Positions 9,218-17,710 of a stretch of 64,000 nucleotides of DNA are shown here, one piece after another. A model generated the notes under the pieces. The model was not told the DNA's origin. It saw only the letters and a program-made list of their open reading frames with translations, and searched no databases. Each line of letters starts with the position of its first letter. The stretch's first letter is position 1. The DNA is from Lactobacillus sp. LL6 (GTDB lineage Bacteria; Bacillota; Bacilli; Lactobacillales; Lactobacillaceae). The DNA is taken from the NCBI RefSeq assembly GCF_007570935.1, contig NZ_VLLR01000002.1:62001-126000 (forward strand). The letters run 5' to 3'. Both the position numbers and the translations under genes were made by a program.

Positions 9218-9223
9218 AATATT

Positions 9224-9232
9224 AGTATAACA
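9224..9232 (-). promoter_or_regulatory. Extended -10 promoter of the CreR-like RNA
   Basis: On the minus strand TG-T-TATACT gives an extended -10 (TATACT at 9224-9229). The -35 position, near 9247-9252, is poor. The predicted start falls at about 9217, the first base of pseudo-repeat 1. The left end of IS110 copy 1 lies about 10 bases beyond the -35 region. Confidence 0.55.
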
Positions 9233-9277
9233 CTAATACTCATTAATTTATATTTTTATAGAAAACATTCTAAGCTT

Positions 9278-9412
9278 AATAGTGGATTGATTATCCGACG
9301 GGATAATTGATTCACTATTTTTCGTTTAGCCGTAAACTTTAAATAGTGATAAAACAATATGCCGAGAGGTATTTAGGCGCATGACGCCGAATAAAAAACT
9401 GGCAGTTTTATC
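9278..9412 (+). ncRNA. Predicted bridge RNA region of IS110 copy 1
   Basis: The noncoding left end folds into stem-loops. A hairpin at 9278-9319 has AATAGTG/CACTATT outside and ATTATCC/GGGATAAT inside. A larger stem, GATAAAAC (9348-9355) with GTTTTATC (9405-9412), encloses two loops: ATGCC/GGCGCAT around 9364-9375, and GCC/GGC around 9389-9400. IS110 elements are known to express such a bridge RNA from the left end, with loops that pair to target and donor DNA. The assignment here rests on position and hand folding. Confidence 0.6.
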
Positions 9413-9526
9413 TTGCAGTTAGTAGCTTCCTCGAAGAATGTGGGCACCTGATGCCGAGTTTAGAAAATTAAGTCTGACTGCCTGGATAAATCAGTTTTAT
9501 CACTTAGAAACAGCGAGGTATTGAAG

Positions 9527-10744
9527 ATGGATATTGTTTTTGGAATTGATGTAAGCAGCCGTGAATCCAGTATTTGTATGTTAATGGATGATACCAGGAA
9601 AGAGTTTAAGATCTCTAACGATTCATTTGGATTTAAAGAGCTGCTCAAGAATCTTGCAGTATTCTCAAAGCATCCTCAGATCATTTTTGAAGCTACCGGG
9701 GTCTATTCAAGAAGACTGCAGAAGTTTCTAGAAGACTATGGCTATGATTACGTGATCCTTAATCCTTTAAAAGCTAAGAAAGAAATGGATCAGGGACTTC
9801 GTCATAATAAAACCGACAAAACAGATGCCTATAATTTAGCCAGAATTCAGCTTCAAAACAGACACAAGGCAAATAAACAAGAAGCCGAAGATTATCATAG
9901 ATTGCGTGCCTTAAGCCGCTCTTATGAAGAATTGACTTCCGACATTGTCAGTGCCAAGAATCGTCTTCACCGTATCTTGCAATTGACTTTCCCTGAAATT
10001 GAAACAGTGGTTTCTACACCCAAGAACCGCAATTATTGGGAATTAGTTAAACTATTTCCGCATTGCCAAACGGTCAGAGAGATTGAAGCAGAAGATATTA
10101 TCAATAAAATCAAGGATTTTAAAGGCTATGGCATCAAACGTGCTCAAAAAATTGCTCAAGGATTAAAAGAACTTGCCAATAAAGCATATCCCGTAGCAGA
10201 GCTTGATAGTCCTGAAACCAGCGATGTAATTTACTATGCCCAACGTCTCATCCAGCTTGATCAGGACAGAGATGAGCGGCTTAAGCAAATGGTTGATATA
10301 TCTAAAAAGCTGCCTAATCGTGATCTAGAAATCCTCACAAGTATCCCTGGCTTCGCCCAGACTACTGCAGTACGTGTTTTGGCAGAGCTCGGAGATATCA
10401 GGAGATTCGACAACCCTAACAAGATTGATGCTTTTATTGGAATTGATCCGGGCAGATACCAGTCAGGCCAAATGGATTCCCGCCTTGGTATCACTAAACA
10501 TGGTAACGCTATTGCACGTAAGATTCTTTATCGGGCAGTTGGTCAAATAGACAATGCTTCAAAGACCAATCCTTGCCATATTGCGGATTACTATGAAAAT
10601 AAAAAATCTTCTCAAAGCAAAGGCTTCAAGAAGATTGCAATAGCTTCAGTGCATAAGCTAATCCGTACTATTTATGCACTAATCAAAAATGATCAGTTGT
10701 ATAGTTACGAAGTCGCCAAACAAAATCAAAGACGTAAATCGTAA
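9527..10744 (+). CDS. IS110-family recombinase (DEDD transposase), copy 1
   Basis: This DNA recombinase of about 405 aa moves the element under bridge-RNA guidance. The N-terminal RuvC-like DEDD domain begins MDIVFGIDVSSRESS, with further acidic residues in EATGVYSRR and KTDKTDAYNLA. The C-terminal Transposase_20 part has SIPGFAQTTA and GIDPGRYQSGQ, which holds the catalytic Ser. I chose the ATG at 9527 because GAGG precedes it; a TTG at 9521 is in frame. It is near-identical to copy 2 except Ile versus Val close to residue 15, so transposition was recent. Confidence 0.93.
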   Translation: MDIVFGIDVSSRESSICMLMDDTRKEFKISNDSFGFKELLKNLAVFSKHPQIIFEATGVYSRRLQKFLEDYGYDYVILNPLKAKKEMDQGLRHNKTDKTDAYNLARIQLQNRHKANKQEAEDYHRLRALSRSYEELTSDIVSAKNRLHRILQLTFPEIETVVSTPKNRNYWELVKLFPHCQTVREIEAEDIINKIKDFKGYGIKRAQKIAQGLKELANKAYPVAELDSPETSDVIYYAQRLIQLDQDRDERLKQMVDISKKLPNRDLEILTSIPGFAQTTAVRVLAELGDIRRFDNPNKIDAFIGIDPGRYQSGQMDSRLGITKHGNAIARKILYRAVGQIDNASKTNPCHIADYYENKKSSQSKGFKKIAIASVHKLIRTIYALIKNDQLYSYEVAKQNQRRKS

Positions 10745-10947
10745 TTAACTGATCAGCTTCATTATACTCTAACTTAGCTTCAAAGAGGTAATTTCTTTGA
10801 AGTCTTTTGCAGTACTTTCATAATTGAAATAATTCGCACCATTAAAACAAAGAAATCCAAATATATCAAAATAAGATAATTAAACATCTTGATATACTTG
10901 ACTTTACGTAGAAAAATCACTTCTCTTAATGTTATGTTTTTAATATA

Positions 10948-10956
10948 TGCTACAAT
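10948..10956 (+). promoter_or_regulatory. Extended -10 promoter of the lipoprotein gene
   Basis: TGCTACAAT (10948-10956) is an extended -10 located 36 bases before the start codon at 10992. It lies outside the IS right end, so the gene probably kept its own promoter after the insertion. Confidence 0.5.
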
Positions 10957-10991
10957 CAACCTATAAAGCTTTTAAGAGAGGGCGACAATTC

Positions 10992-11597
10992 ATGAAATCA
11001 AAAAATAAATTAGTATTAATTTTAAGTTTAATCTTGTTATCGATCGGCCTCAGCGGATGTAGCAATTTTGAAAACTGGGAACTATCAATGCGTTCTAAAG
11101 TTGGAGCTCTTCCACTGACAGTTTCTACATATGACTCGAATGGGCAAAAAATCGACCAAATTAAAGCGAAGTCCGTTAATATTCATACTGATAAAAAAAT
11201 GTCCCAAAAAGATAGTAATGGCAGTGAAAAATCTAGCGTAATTGATGTTGATTATGGACACAATCGGATGACACATGTCGGCTCAACTCTAATTGCTTAT
11301 GAGGGACTTAAGAATTATGAGGATACTTTTAACAAACACGTTAAAATTCAAGATCAAAATTTAGCAGTTCCACTTTTAAACACAATGTATCAAAATTTCA
11401 AAAATGATTGGAATGGACAAGAAAAAGTAGTGATGATTAGAAGTCAGCTTGGTATGCCAATTGCTGTTTTTGCTGGCAAGCACGTGTCCGTCCATAAAAG
11501 CGATATGAAAAATGCTACTCAGTTTGTAATTGATGGACATCGTCTATTTGCCTATAGAGCAGATTACACTATTTATCCAATCTCCAGTCTAAAATAA
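10992..11597 (+). CDS. Lipoprotein, DUF5052-like
   Basis: This secreted lipoprotein of about 201 aa has no known enzymatic role. The signal peptide MKSKNKLVLILSLILLSIG ends in the lipobox LSGCSN, so the Cys is lipidated and the protein is anchored outside the membrane. The remaining domain resembles the DUF5052 family common in lactobacilli (assignment from memory). A start 45 bases upstream is possible in frame, but AAGAGAGGG precedes the ATG at 10992 and the lipoprotein signal begins there. It stands alone, with IS110 copy 1 upstream and a strong terminator downstream. Confidence 0.8.
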   Translation: MKSKNKLVLILSLILLSIGLSGCSNFENWELSMRSKVGALPLTVSTYDSNGQKIDQIKAKSVNIHTDKKMSQKDSNGSEKSSVIDVDYGHNRMTHVGSTLIAYEGLKNYEDTFNKHVKIQDQNLAVPLLNTMYQNFKNDWNGQEKVVMIRSQLGMPIAVFAGKHVSVHKSDMKNATQFVIDGHRLFAYRADYTIYPISSLK

Positions 11598-11603
11598 CTA
11601 AAA

Positions 11604-11647
11604 GGGTAGATTAGCCTTCAGTCAAATAGCTAATCTACCCTATTTTT
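11604..11647. terminator. Terminator between convergent genes
   Basis: GGGTAGATTAGC pairs with GCTAATCTACCC and is followed by TATTTTT. It serves the lipoprotein gene and overlaps the end of the convergent 11640-12107 gene. Confidence 0.85.
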
Positions 11648-12107
11648 GTATTTGCTTTCTTAATAAATACCGAAAATGACGAATCTTTTTCTTTAATTGT
11701 CTATTTCTACTTCTAAGCAATTCATTATGCCAGTAATATAAGGATGTGGCAATAGCAAGCTTATTGTACCAAGTATAATTATGCTTAAGATAATTAAATG
11801 CATCTGAAAAATTTTTCAAATGGTCTGGAGTAACAAATTGGTTCCTAGTCCAATGATAATCTTTAGATCCATGGTGTAAAATTCGTATTTTAGTAACTTT
11901 TCCAACTCTTAATCGTGCACGTCCATTCACATATTTGCTTATTGAAACTGTGATATAATTGCCAATCATCGTATTTTTCCAATATTGATTTACACTTCTT
12001 TCAGCAAATAATGCCTCTCTTAAAACATGACTTACACAATACCATTCTTTATGATTATCAGGAAACTCAATCAAAAACCAAATGAATTCTCTTTTATATT
12101 TTCCCAT
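11640..12107 (-). CDS. Hypothetical protein, basic, 155 aa
   Basis: I do not recognise this protein. It is about 155 aa. It begins MGKYKREFIWFLIEFPD and is rich in aromatic residues (many Trp and Tyr). It ends in a strongly basic helix with RSRNRQLKKKIRHFRYLLRK. It has no signal peptide or membrane segment and no catalytic motif I can name. The basic tail could bind nucleic acid, but that is a guess. A TTG 12 bases upstream is in frame; the ATG at 12107 is preceded by a weak GAGTG. It is a single gene, convergent with the lipoprotein gene. Confidence 0.6.
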   Translation of the reverse strand: MGKYKREFIWFLIEFPDNHKEWYCVSHVLREALFAERSVNQYWKNTMIGNYITVSISKYVNGRARLRVGKVTKIRILHHGSKDYHWTRNQFVTPDHLKNFSDAFNYLKHNYTWYNKLAIATSLYYWHNELLRSRNRQLKKKIRHFRYLLRKQIQK

Positions 12108-12242
12108 AAACACACTCAATCTATTAAAATAATTTAATTATATTTTATCATACTTTTAGACTAAACTGAGTTATTAATAAATATATTATATTATTGATAT
12201 TTGTGATTTTATTAATATTTTATAAATATGATATGTTTAAAA

Positions 12243-12281
12243 TATAAAAAATAGAACATATACATGTAGTATGTGTTCTAT
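12243..12281 (-). terminator. Terminator of the oppA-like gene
   Basis: On the minus strand ATAGAACACATAC pairs with a near-complement around TACAT and is followed by a run of T. It lies 8 bases after the stop codon at 12289. Confidence 0.8.
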
Positions 12282-12288
12282 CCCTTTT

Positions 12289-13926
12289 CTAATCTACACT
12301 AGCATATTTGTAATTCCATTGTGTTCCAGCTGTATTATGAATTACACCATGAACTTGGGGTTTCTGCAAATAAGCTGTAGTTTGTTGATAAATTGGTGTA
12401 ATAGCTTGTTCCTTATTTACAACTTTTGCTGCAGAAACCAAATCACTCCAGCGCTTATCAACATTATTTGCATCACGATTACTTGCATTTTTTACTAATT
12501 GGTCATAGTTACTATTAGACCATTTACCATAATTATATGAAGTTCCAGTTTTTGGAATTTGCATAAATGTCATTGGATCATTGAAATCTCCACCCCAATG
12601 AGATAGATAAATATCAAAATCTCCTTCTTGAGCGCGACTAGTAGTTGATTTATCAGGAACATTAGTTACATTAATCTTAATTCCCTTAAGTTCCTTAGTC
12701 CATTGAGATTGCAAATATTGCGTAAGTTGTTCACTATCAGCTTCATCATTTGAGGACAATAAATTAAAAGTTAATTGTTTTTCACCAATTTCCTTCAAAC
12801 CTTGTTTCCAGTACTTTTTAGCTAAAGTTGGATTATAATCAACAGTATTCTTTACAGCTTGTTCTTTTGCAAAATCCGTCCCATTCGATGGATTATGAGC
12901 TAAATCAGTTGCAACAAAACCAGTTGGCAAAGTTGAACCATTTCCTAGAACTTTCTTAGTAACAATATTTCTATCAATTGAAAGTGATAAAGCTAAACGA
13001 ATATTACGATTGTTCAAAGCTTTTCTATTAACTGAATTACTATCTTTAAAGTTATACATTAAAAATCTAACTAATGAATATGGATAAGTAGTGAAATCTT
13101 TATTACTCTTTAAATTTTTAACCTGTTCACTTGATAACGGAGTAAGATCAAGTTTACCTTGTTGATACATCTGATAACCGGTATTGTTAGACTTCACTAC
13201 TTGATAATTAATCTTGTTCAGTTTGACAACCTTTTTATCCCAATATTGATTATTCTTTACAAATGACCAAGTATCATTAGTTCCGTTCCATCCCTTAATT
13301 TTAAATGGTCCAGAGTATACTTGATATTCCGCTTTAGTGGCGTATTTTTTACCATACTTTTTAACTACTTTTTCGTTTTGTGGTCCAAATAATGGGTAAG
13401 CCATTAATACTTTGAAATAAGCAATCGGCTTATTTAGCTTCACCACTACAGTATTTTTATTAAGTGCAGAAATGCCAATTGCACTAGGCTTTAATTTTCC
13501 ACTTGCAACTTCATCAGCATTTTTAATGCCACTAAAAAGATAGGAATATGGAGACGCCGTCTTAGGGTTTAAGCTTCGGCGCCATGAATATACAAAGTCT
13601 TGTGCAGTAATTGGATCACCGTTAGACCATTTAGCATTGCGCAGTTTAAAAGTCCAAGTTTTTCCATCCTTTGAGACTGTCTCACTTTTAGCAAGACCAG
13701 CAGTTGGCTTACCATTTTTTCCTAATCGATAAAAACTTTCAAATACATTTCCTGTTTGACCATAACCTGTTGACTTACTAATATCAATCGTATCAAGGGG
13801 AGCAGTTGTACTTAAATTCAAAGTTTTTGCTTCTGTATCGCTTGAGTTAGAATTGTTACCACATGCTGCAAGTACCAAAGCAGTAGAAACAGTAACCATA
13901 CTTGCAACAAATGTCTTAAACTTCAT
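12289..13926 (-). CDS. oppA: Oligopeptide ABC transporter substrate-binding lipoprotein (OppA-like)
   Basis: This SBP_bac_5 family peptide-binding lipoprotein is 545 aa, a full length for OppA. The signal peptide ends LVLAACGNN, so the lipid-modified Cys is at about residue 22. Family hallmarks are WTFKLRNAKWSNGDPITAQDFVYSWRR in spirit (WSNGDPITAQDF visible) and the later WGGDFNDPMTFM segment. No permease or ATPase genes are adjacent, so it would feed an Opp system encoded elsewhere. It lies behind a leader peptide with a Cys cluster and a terminator, so its expression probably rises when cysteine is short. A paralogue at 61463 is controlled by a T-box instead. Confidence 0.92.
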   Translation of the reverse strand: MKFKTFVASMVTVSTALVLAACGNNSNSSDTEAKTLNLSTTAPLDTIDISKSTGYGQTGNVFESFYRLGKNGKPTAGLAKSETVSKDGKTWTFKLRNAKWSNGDPITAQDFVYSWRRSLNPKTASPYSYLFSGIKNADEVASGKLKPSAIGISALNKNTVVVKLNKPIAYFKVLMAYPLFGPQNEKVVKKYGKKYATKAEYQVYSGPFKIKGWNGTNDTWSFVKNNQYWDKKVVKLNKINYQVVKSNNTGYQMYQQGKLDLTPLSSEQVKNLKSNKDFTTYPYSLVRFLMYNFKDSNSVNRKALNNRNIRLALSLSIDRNIVTKKVLGNGSTLPTGFVATDLAHNPSNGTDFAKEQAVKNTVDYNPTLAKKYWKQGLKEIGEKQLTFNLLSSNDEADSEQLTQYLQSQWTKELKGIKINVTNVPDKSTTSRAQEGDFDIYLSHWGGDFNDPMTFMQIPKTGTSYNYGKWSNSNYDQLVKNASNRDANNVDKRWSDLVSAAKVVNKEQAITPIYQQTTAYLQKPQVHGVIHNTAGTQWNYKYASVD

Positions 13927-13954
13927 GTTATATTCTCCTTTTTAATTTTCACCA

Positions 13955-13996
13955 GCAAAAAAACGAGCTGCACCCCAACTTGGAGTACAGCTCGTT
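13955..13996 (-). terminator. Attenuator hairpin in the oppA leader
   Basis: On the minus strand AACGAGCTGTACTCC pairs with GGGGTGCAGCTCGTT, followed by a run of seven T. It lies after the leader peptide and before the oppA ribosome site. As the last hairpin in a 5' leader with a strong promoter, it fits transcription attenuation rather than the end of an upstream gene. Confidence 0.85.
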
Positions 13997-14018
13997 AACT
14001 TATATTAAAACTAATTAA

Positions 14019-14132
14019 TTAGATTTCAATACTTGTAGAGATGTGTCGCACGTTGGGCATGACAAATAAATTGCAGCTAGTGCAACAACATACAGTATTT
14101 TGCTTTTGCAATTTAATATTACGTACCAACAT
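14019..14132 (-). CDS. Cys-rich leader peptide, 37 aa
   Basis: This small open frame in the oppA 5' leader has AAAGGAGATG ahead of its ATG at 14130-14132. It encodes 37 residues, with Cys at 15, 16, 17 and 20 (VCCCTSCN) in the codons TGT TGT TGC ACT AGC TGC. Four Cys codons within six, then a strong terminator, is the layout of an amino-acid attenuator. Slow decoding of Cys codons would let the RNA avoid the terminator and raise oppA expression. I infer Cys sensing from codon content alone. The anti-terminator pairing was not worked out. Confidence 0.75.
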   Translation of the reverse strand: MLVRNIKLQKQNTVCCCTSCNLFVMPNVRHISTSIEI

Positions 14133-14167
14133 GTTCTTCATCTCCTTTTGCTAAAATTTATAATTAA

Positions 14168-14196
14168 ACTATAACCGGTAAAATTATCCCTGTCAA
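14168..14196 (-). promoter_or_regulatory. Promoter of the leader peptide-oppA unit
   Basis: On the minus strand TTGACA (14191-14196), exactly 17 bases and TATAGT (14168-14173) form a near-consensus housekeeping promoter. The predicted start leaves a leader of about 235 nt before oppA, enough for the 37-aa peptide and the attenuator. Confidence 0.85.
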
Positions 14197-14225
14197 CAGT
14201 TTTTTCTGATTTTTTGTAAGTAATT

Positions 14226-15086
14226 CTACTTCAAGCTATTAAGCATCTTTAATGCAGTTTCTGTATCATGTGCTTCTAGCTTGTAGACACTATTACCATC
14301 TTGCCATGCAATAGTAGTATTAAGAGAACCTACACTATCGCCCATAACTACATTTACACTACCATGACTAGAAGTGTTAGGAACACCATATTCATTAACA
14401 AGTGCTAAAACTGATTTAGCGCGACCAGTTGGATCTTGCTTTAGTTGAGTATTACCCTTAACAACATATGACCACTTACCTTTATTCCATTGAATATATT
14501 TAGAACCAGCAGCTCCTTGAGTTGTTGCTTTAGTATTAGAATCTAAATTTACAGTTGGAAGTCCAGTTTCTTTTGGCATATAGTTAATAATACTGTCAGC
14601 ATCACCATTCTTAGTTTGAGTAAGAACTGCAAATGGCTTTTCATTTTTAACACTTGAAGAGTTAAAGTTAGCTGCAGAACTACCAACACTATAGTAAACA
14701 GTATTAGTATCGCTAGATTTAGTATAACGAACGTTTAAGTTATCGCTACCAGCTCCTAAACCATCCTTAGTTGGTAAAAGCATATCTGGAAGTGCTTTAC
14801 GCAACTTAGCAGTCATTTGAGCCATTCTACTCTTAGGTGCTTGAGAAGAAGGTTCATCAGCTTTAGATGAAGATGATGAAGCAGCAGTGCTTGAAGAAGT
14901 TGAACTTGCTTGAGATGATGAAGTTGAACTTGAAGAAGCTGAAGTTGAACTTGACTTCTTTTCAACTTGAGAACTAGTTGTCTTTGATTGATTTGAACTC
15001 GAACTTGACTGATTACTATTAGAGCAAGCAGACAATGAGATAGCTGCCAAAATTGCAGCAGCAGTAATACCAAATTTCTTTTTCAT
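14226..15086 (-). CDS. Ser-rich lipoprotein of unknown function
   Basis: This is a secreted lipoprotein of 286 aa. The signal MKKKFGITAAAILAAISLSACS gives a lipobox with Cys near residue 21. It is followed by about 60 residues made almost only of Ser, Gln, Thr, Ala and Lys, a flexible wall-spanning linker. The C-terminal domain of about 200 aa starts at RMAQMTAKLRKALPDMLLPT and holds SKYIQWNKGKWSYVVKG. I do not recognise a named domain in it. A role at the cell surface, perhaps binding wall material, is inference. It is a single gene with a good ribosome site before the ATG. Confidence 0.75.
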   Translation of the reverse strand: MKKKFGITAAAILAAISLSACSNSNQSSSSSNQSKTTSSQVEKKSSSTSASSSSTSSSQASSTSSSTAASSSSSKADEPSSQAPKSRMAQMTAKLRKALPDMLLPTKDGLGAGSDNLNVRYTKSSDTNTVYYSVGSSAANFNSSSVKNEKPFAVLTQTKNGDADSIINYMPKETGLPTVNLDSNTKATTQGAAGSKYIQWNKGKWSYVVKGNTQLKQDPTGRAKSVLALVNEYGVPNTSSHGSVNVVMGDSVGSLNTTIAWQDGNSVYKLEAHDTETALKMLNSLK

Positions 15087-15260
15087 TATAGATAATAACT
15101 CCCTTGAAAATATTAATATCTTTCTTTTCTTAATTGTAACAAAAATTTCACTTCAAATGTATTAAGAAATGCTTACGTATTAACACTTTCTTTACATTTT
15201 TGTAATCTTTATTTGACAACAAGTTTAACACATTTCATAGAAATATATTATATCACTTAT

Positions 15261-15292
15261 ATAAAAAATACATCTCATATTAAAGAGATGTA
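15261..15292 (-). terminator. Terminator of the 760-aa unknown gene
   Basis: On the minus strand TACATCTC pairs with GAGATGTA, followed by TTTTTTAT. It lies about 40 bases past the stop codon at 15334. I see no gene in 15087-15333 apart from this hairpin and AT-rich promoter-like sequence for the lipoprotein. Confidence 0.75.
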
Positions 15293-15333
15293 CTAAATAT
15301 AAAATATTTATAGTTTATAAGATGTCACGAATA

Positions 15334-17616
15334 CTAATCTTTGACCTTTACAGCCATAATTACCTTGGTTGATAACATTTCCTCTTTACCAGTTTCAATA
15401 TTTTTAGCAGTTAGAAAATGATTTTCCCATTTATTACTTGCTGTTGTTGAAATATAATCCCTAGCTTCTTTAAAACTAGCAAATTCATCACTATAATATA
15501 CTCCATCAAAAGTAGTAAGTTGAATAGTAATATTATCTTCAGAATTAGTTTCTTCAATTTTAGTCTTAGTTAAAATTGTTTCAGGCTTTTCATCTTCGGC
15601 ATGAAGCTTGGCTTTCTTGTTGATTGGAATCTTTCTTGAAGGAGTAACTGTAGTAACTTTATTCTTTGGAATTTCAATTGCTGGACGACGTTCAGCTTTA
15701 GAAACAAACTTGATTTTGGAATCAGCTTTAGGTGTTTGAACTTCAAGCGTCTTTTCAGTTACATTTTCAGAATTAAGTTCTTTTGGTTTAGTTTCAAGTT
15801 CTTCAGCTTCAGAAGTTTTATCAGAAATTTTAATAGTTTCTTTTGCTTCAACTTGTTGAGCCTTTTGAAGTACTTGCTCTTTCTTTTCCTCCTTCTTAGC
15901 AGTCTCTTCAAACTTGTCTACATAACTAACATCACGCGGGATTTCTTTAGTAATACGGATATTTTGACGTGGAGGAAGCAAACTCTTAGCAGTTTGACTA
16001 GTTTTGAACATTTGATAAACATTGACACCATATAAATTAACCTTATAGTGCCAACCATTAAGTGGTTGGTATGAACTAGTTCTAATTTTGTCAATAACTT
16101 GCTCTTCTGGCATATTAACCAAATGTGAAATATCTGCGCTAGTGTAAAGATCATATTTTTCTTTAACTCTTTGTGCGGATTCACTATCTTGAGCAGATAA
16201 CAAATCAACAAATATATTCCATACATCTGGATCATAAGTTCTTACTGCATTATTAACTTCTAAAGGCTTAATCACGCCTTGGCGGAAAACATTGTACACT
16301 CTACCTGCAGAAATTCCTAGTTTTTCGGCTAATTCTTGCTCTGTTAAATCATGAGTTGGTTTTTCTTCTTCTAGTTGTTTCTTAATTTTATCAACATGAA
16401 TGCCATGAGTAAGTGCCCAGGTTTGATAGTTAAGGACTAATTCTGGAATATTATCTTCTGTTGGATGCAGCCACATAATATAACCTAAGAAGGTATTTGG
16501 ATTACTTTCTGGTAGAGGAATAAATGAATGCTTAGCTGGACGAGTTCCAATGCGGAATTGAGTCATAAGTCCAAATCCATTTGGCATTTGAGGATTTTGT
16601 GAACTATGGAATAAGATGATATCACCTGGAACAACCTCACCCATTTTTCTAGCTTCTTCAATATATGGTAAATCCACAACTGGCATAATTAATCTGCCAT
16701 GCGGATCAATAATATTCTTTAAACGAAGTTTAGGCATATTTTTAGGTTGACCAGGTTTAGTTCCTTTTGCAATATAAATCTTATCAACTTCTGCATGATA
16801 TTCAGTTTCTTTAGGGCTAATAAGTGGTAAAACTTCTTCGGAAGTTTCGCGTTTTGTTTCTTGTAACCGATCACGATATTTTTCATAACGACTTGGTTGA
16901 AAACGTGCTTCAACATGGCCTGGTTCATTAACTAAATCTTCTTTGTCTTGAGTTTCTTCATATTTATCCCACGCACGTTGACCAGCAGTGGAATTATCAA
17001 TTTCCAGTACCCAATCATCTTGTCTATCATAATTACTTACAAGAATATCAGGCTTATCTACTCCTTTATAAATACCTGCTTTTACAATTACAGTAGTATC
17101 TAATCCGTATTTATTGCCACTATAGCGTTTAATTTTACTAAAGCCTTGAACAATATCACCGATACCAATTTTTTGATTACCACCTTGAATATATTTGACA
17201 TTTACTAAGTTTAACCAAACATGATAATCTAATAATTCTTGATTGTCTCCAGTAGTTAATTTGTCTAATAAAACTTCTCCAGTTAAATTATTAATAGCAT
17301 TAGGTAATGTTAAATCACTAAGAACCCCAATCCAATGAAGCCAAGTACCTGAGTCATAATATGGTTTTAATCTAATATGTTGAGAATCAGGATGATTATA
17401 TTTATTTAAAACTTCTTTTGTATTTTGTCTTCTTATCTTATTAAAGGAAGCTGTCATTCCATCTGATTTAATTTGATTGATAGTAACAAAATTTAATTTT
17501 AATTTATCGTCAATTTGATAATCATATTCTTCCTGCTTTGAATTAGTTGCATTATTAGGACTACTCTTACACTCCTTACGTGCATGAAGAAGTTTCTTTA
17601 ACTTCTTTTTCTGCAT
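15334..17616 (-). CDS. Large protein of unknown function with HTH-like segments, 760 aa
   Basis: I do not recognise this family. The protein is soluble, with no signal peptide and a Lys-rich start (MQKKKLKKLLHARKECK). The first 400 residues look globular and contain GDIILFHSSQNPQ and GYIMWLHPTEDN. Residues near 420-470 hold a helix-turn-helix-like stretch, TEQELAEKLGISAGRVYNVF, followed by a second one near 500. A long charged Lys/Glu linker of about 130 residues leads to a small C-terminal domain with FASFKEARDYISTT. The ATG at 17616 has AAAGGGG in front of it. It may bind DNA and it lies close to the replication region, but a role in plasmid biology is only a guess. Confidence 0.7.
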   Translation of the reverse strand: MQKKKLKKLLHARKECKSSPNNATNSKQEEYDYQIDDKLKLNFVTINQIKSDGMTASFNKIRRQNTKEVLNKYNHPDSQHIRLKPYYDSGTWLHWIGVLSDLTLPNAINNLTGEVLLDKLTTGDNQELLDYHVWLNLVNVKYIQGGNQKIGIGDIVQGFSKIKRYSGNKYGLDTTVIVKAGIYKGVDKPDILVSNYDRQDDWVLEIDNSTAGQRAWDKYEETQDKEDLVNEPGHVEARFQPSRYEKYRDRLQETKRETSEEVLPLISPKETEYHAEVDKIYIAKGTKPGQPKNMPKLRLKNIIDPHGRLIMPVVDLPYIEEARKMGEVVPGDIILFHSSQNPQMPNGFGLMTQFRIGTRPAKHSFIPLPESNPNTFLGYIMWLHPTEDNIPELVLNYQTWALTHGIHVDKIKKQLEEEKPTHDLTEQELAEKLGISAGRVYNVFRQGVIKPLEVNNAVRTYDPDVWNIFVDLLSAQDSESAQRVKEKYDLYTSADISHLVNMPEEQVIDKIRTSSYQPLNGWHYKVNLYGVNVYQMFKTSQTAKSLLPPRQNIRITKEIPRDVSYVDKFEETAKKEEKKEQVLQKAQQVEAKETIKISDKTSEAEELETKPKELNSENVTEKTLEVQTPKADSKIKFVSKAERRPAIEIPKNKVTTVTPSRKIPINKKAKLHAEDEKPETILTKTKIEETNSEDNITIQLTTFDGVYYSDEFASFKEARDYISTTASNKWENHFLTAKNIETGKEEMLSTKVIMAVKVKD

Positions 17617-17710
17617 TTCGCACACCCCTTTTTAAATATTATTAATAAGTTTCCTTAATTATATTCTAAGAAACATACTTTATGTATTATACCAAAAGAT
17701 ATAGTAAAAA

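Larger units (their letters stand above)
9262..10917 (+). mobile_element. IS110-family insertion sequence, copy 1
   Basis: This element of about 1,656 bp is repeated at 28807-30462 with only two differences that I found (9371 and one codon in the transposase). Its edges are set by where the two copies diverge: left within AAAACATTC, right at GTAGAAAAAT. There are no terminal inverted repeats and no obvious target duplication, as usual for IS110. A noncoding left end of about 265 bp precedes the transposase. It sits in the gap between the CRISPR locus and a lipoprotein gene and breaks no recognisable gene. Confidence 0.9.
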
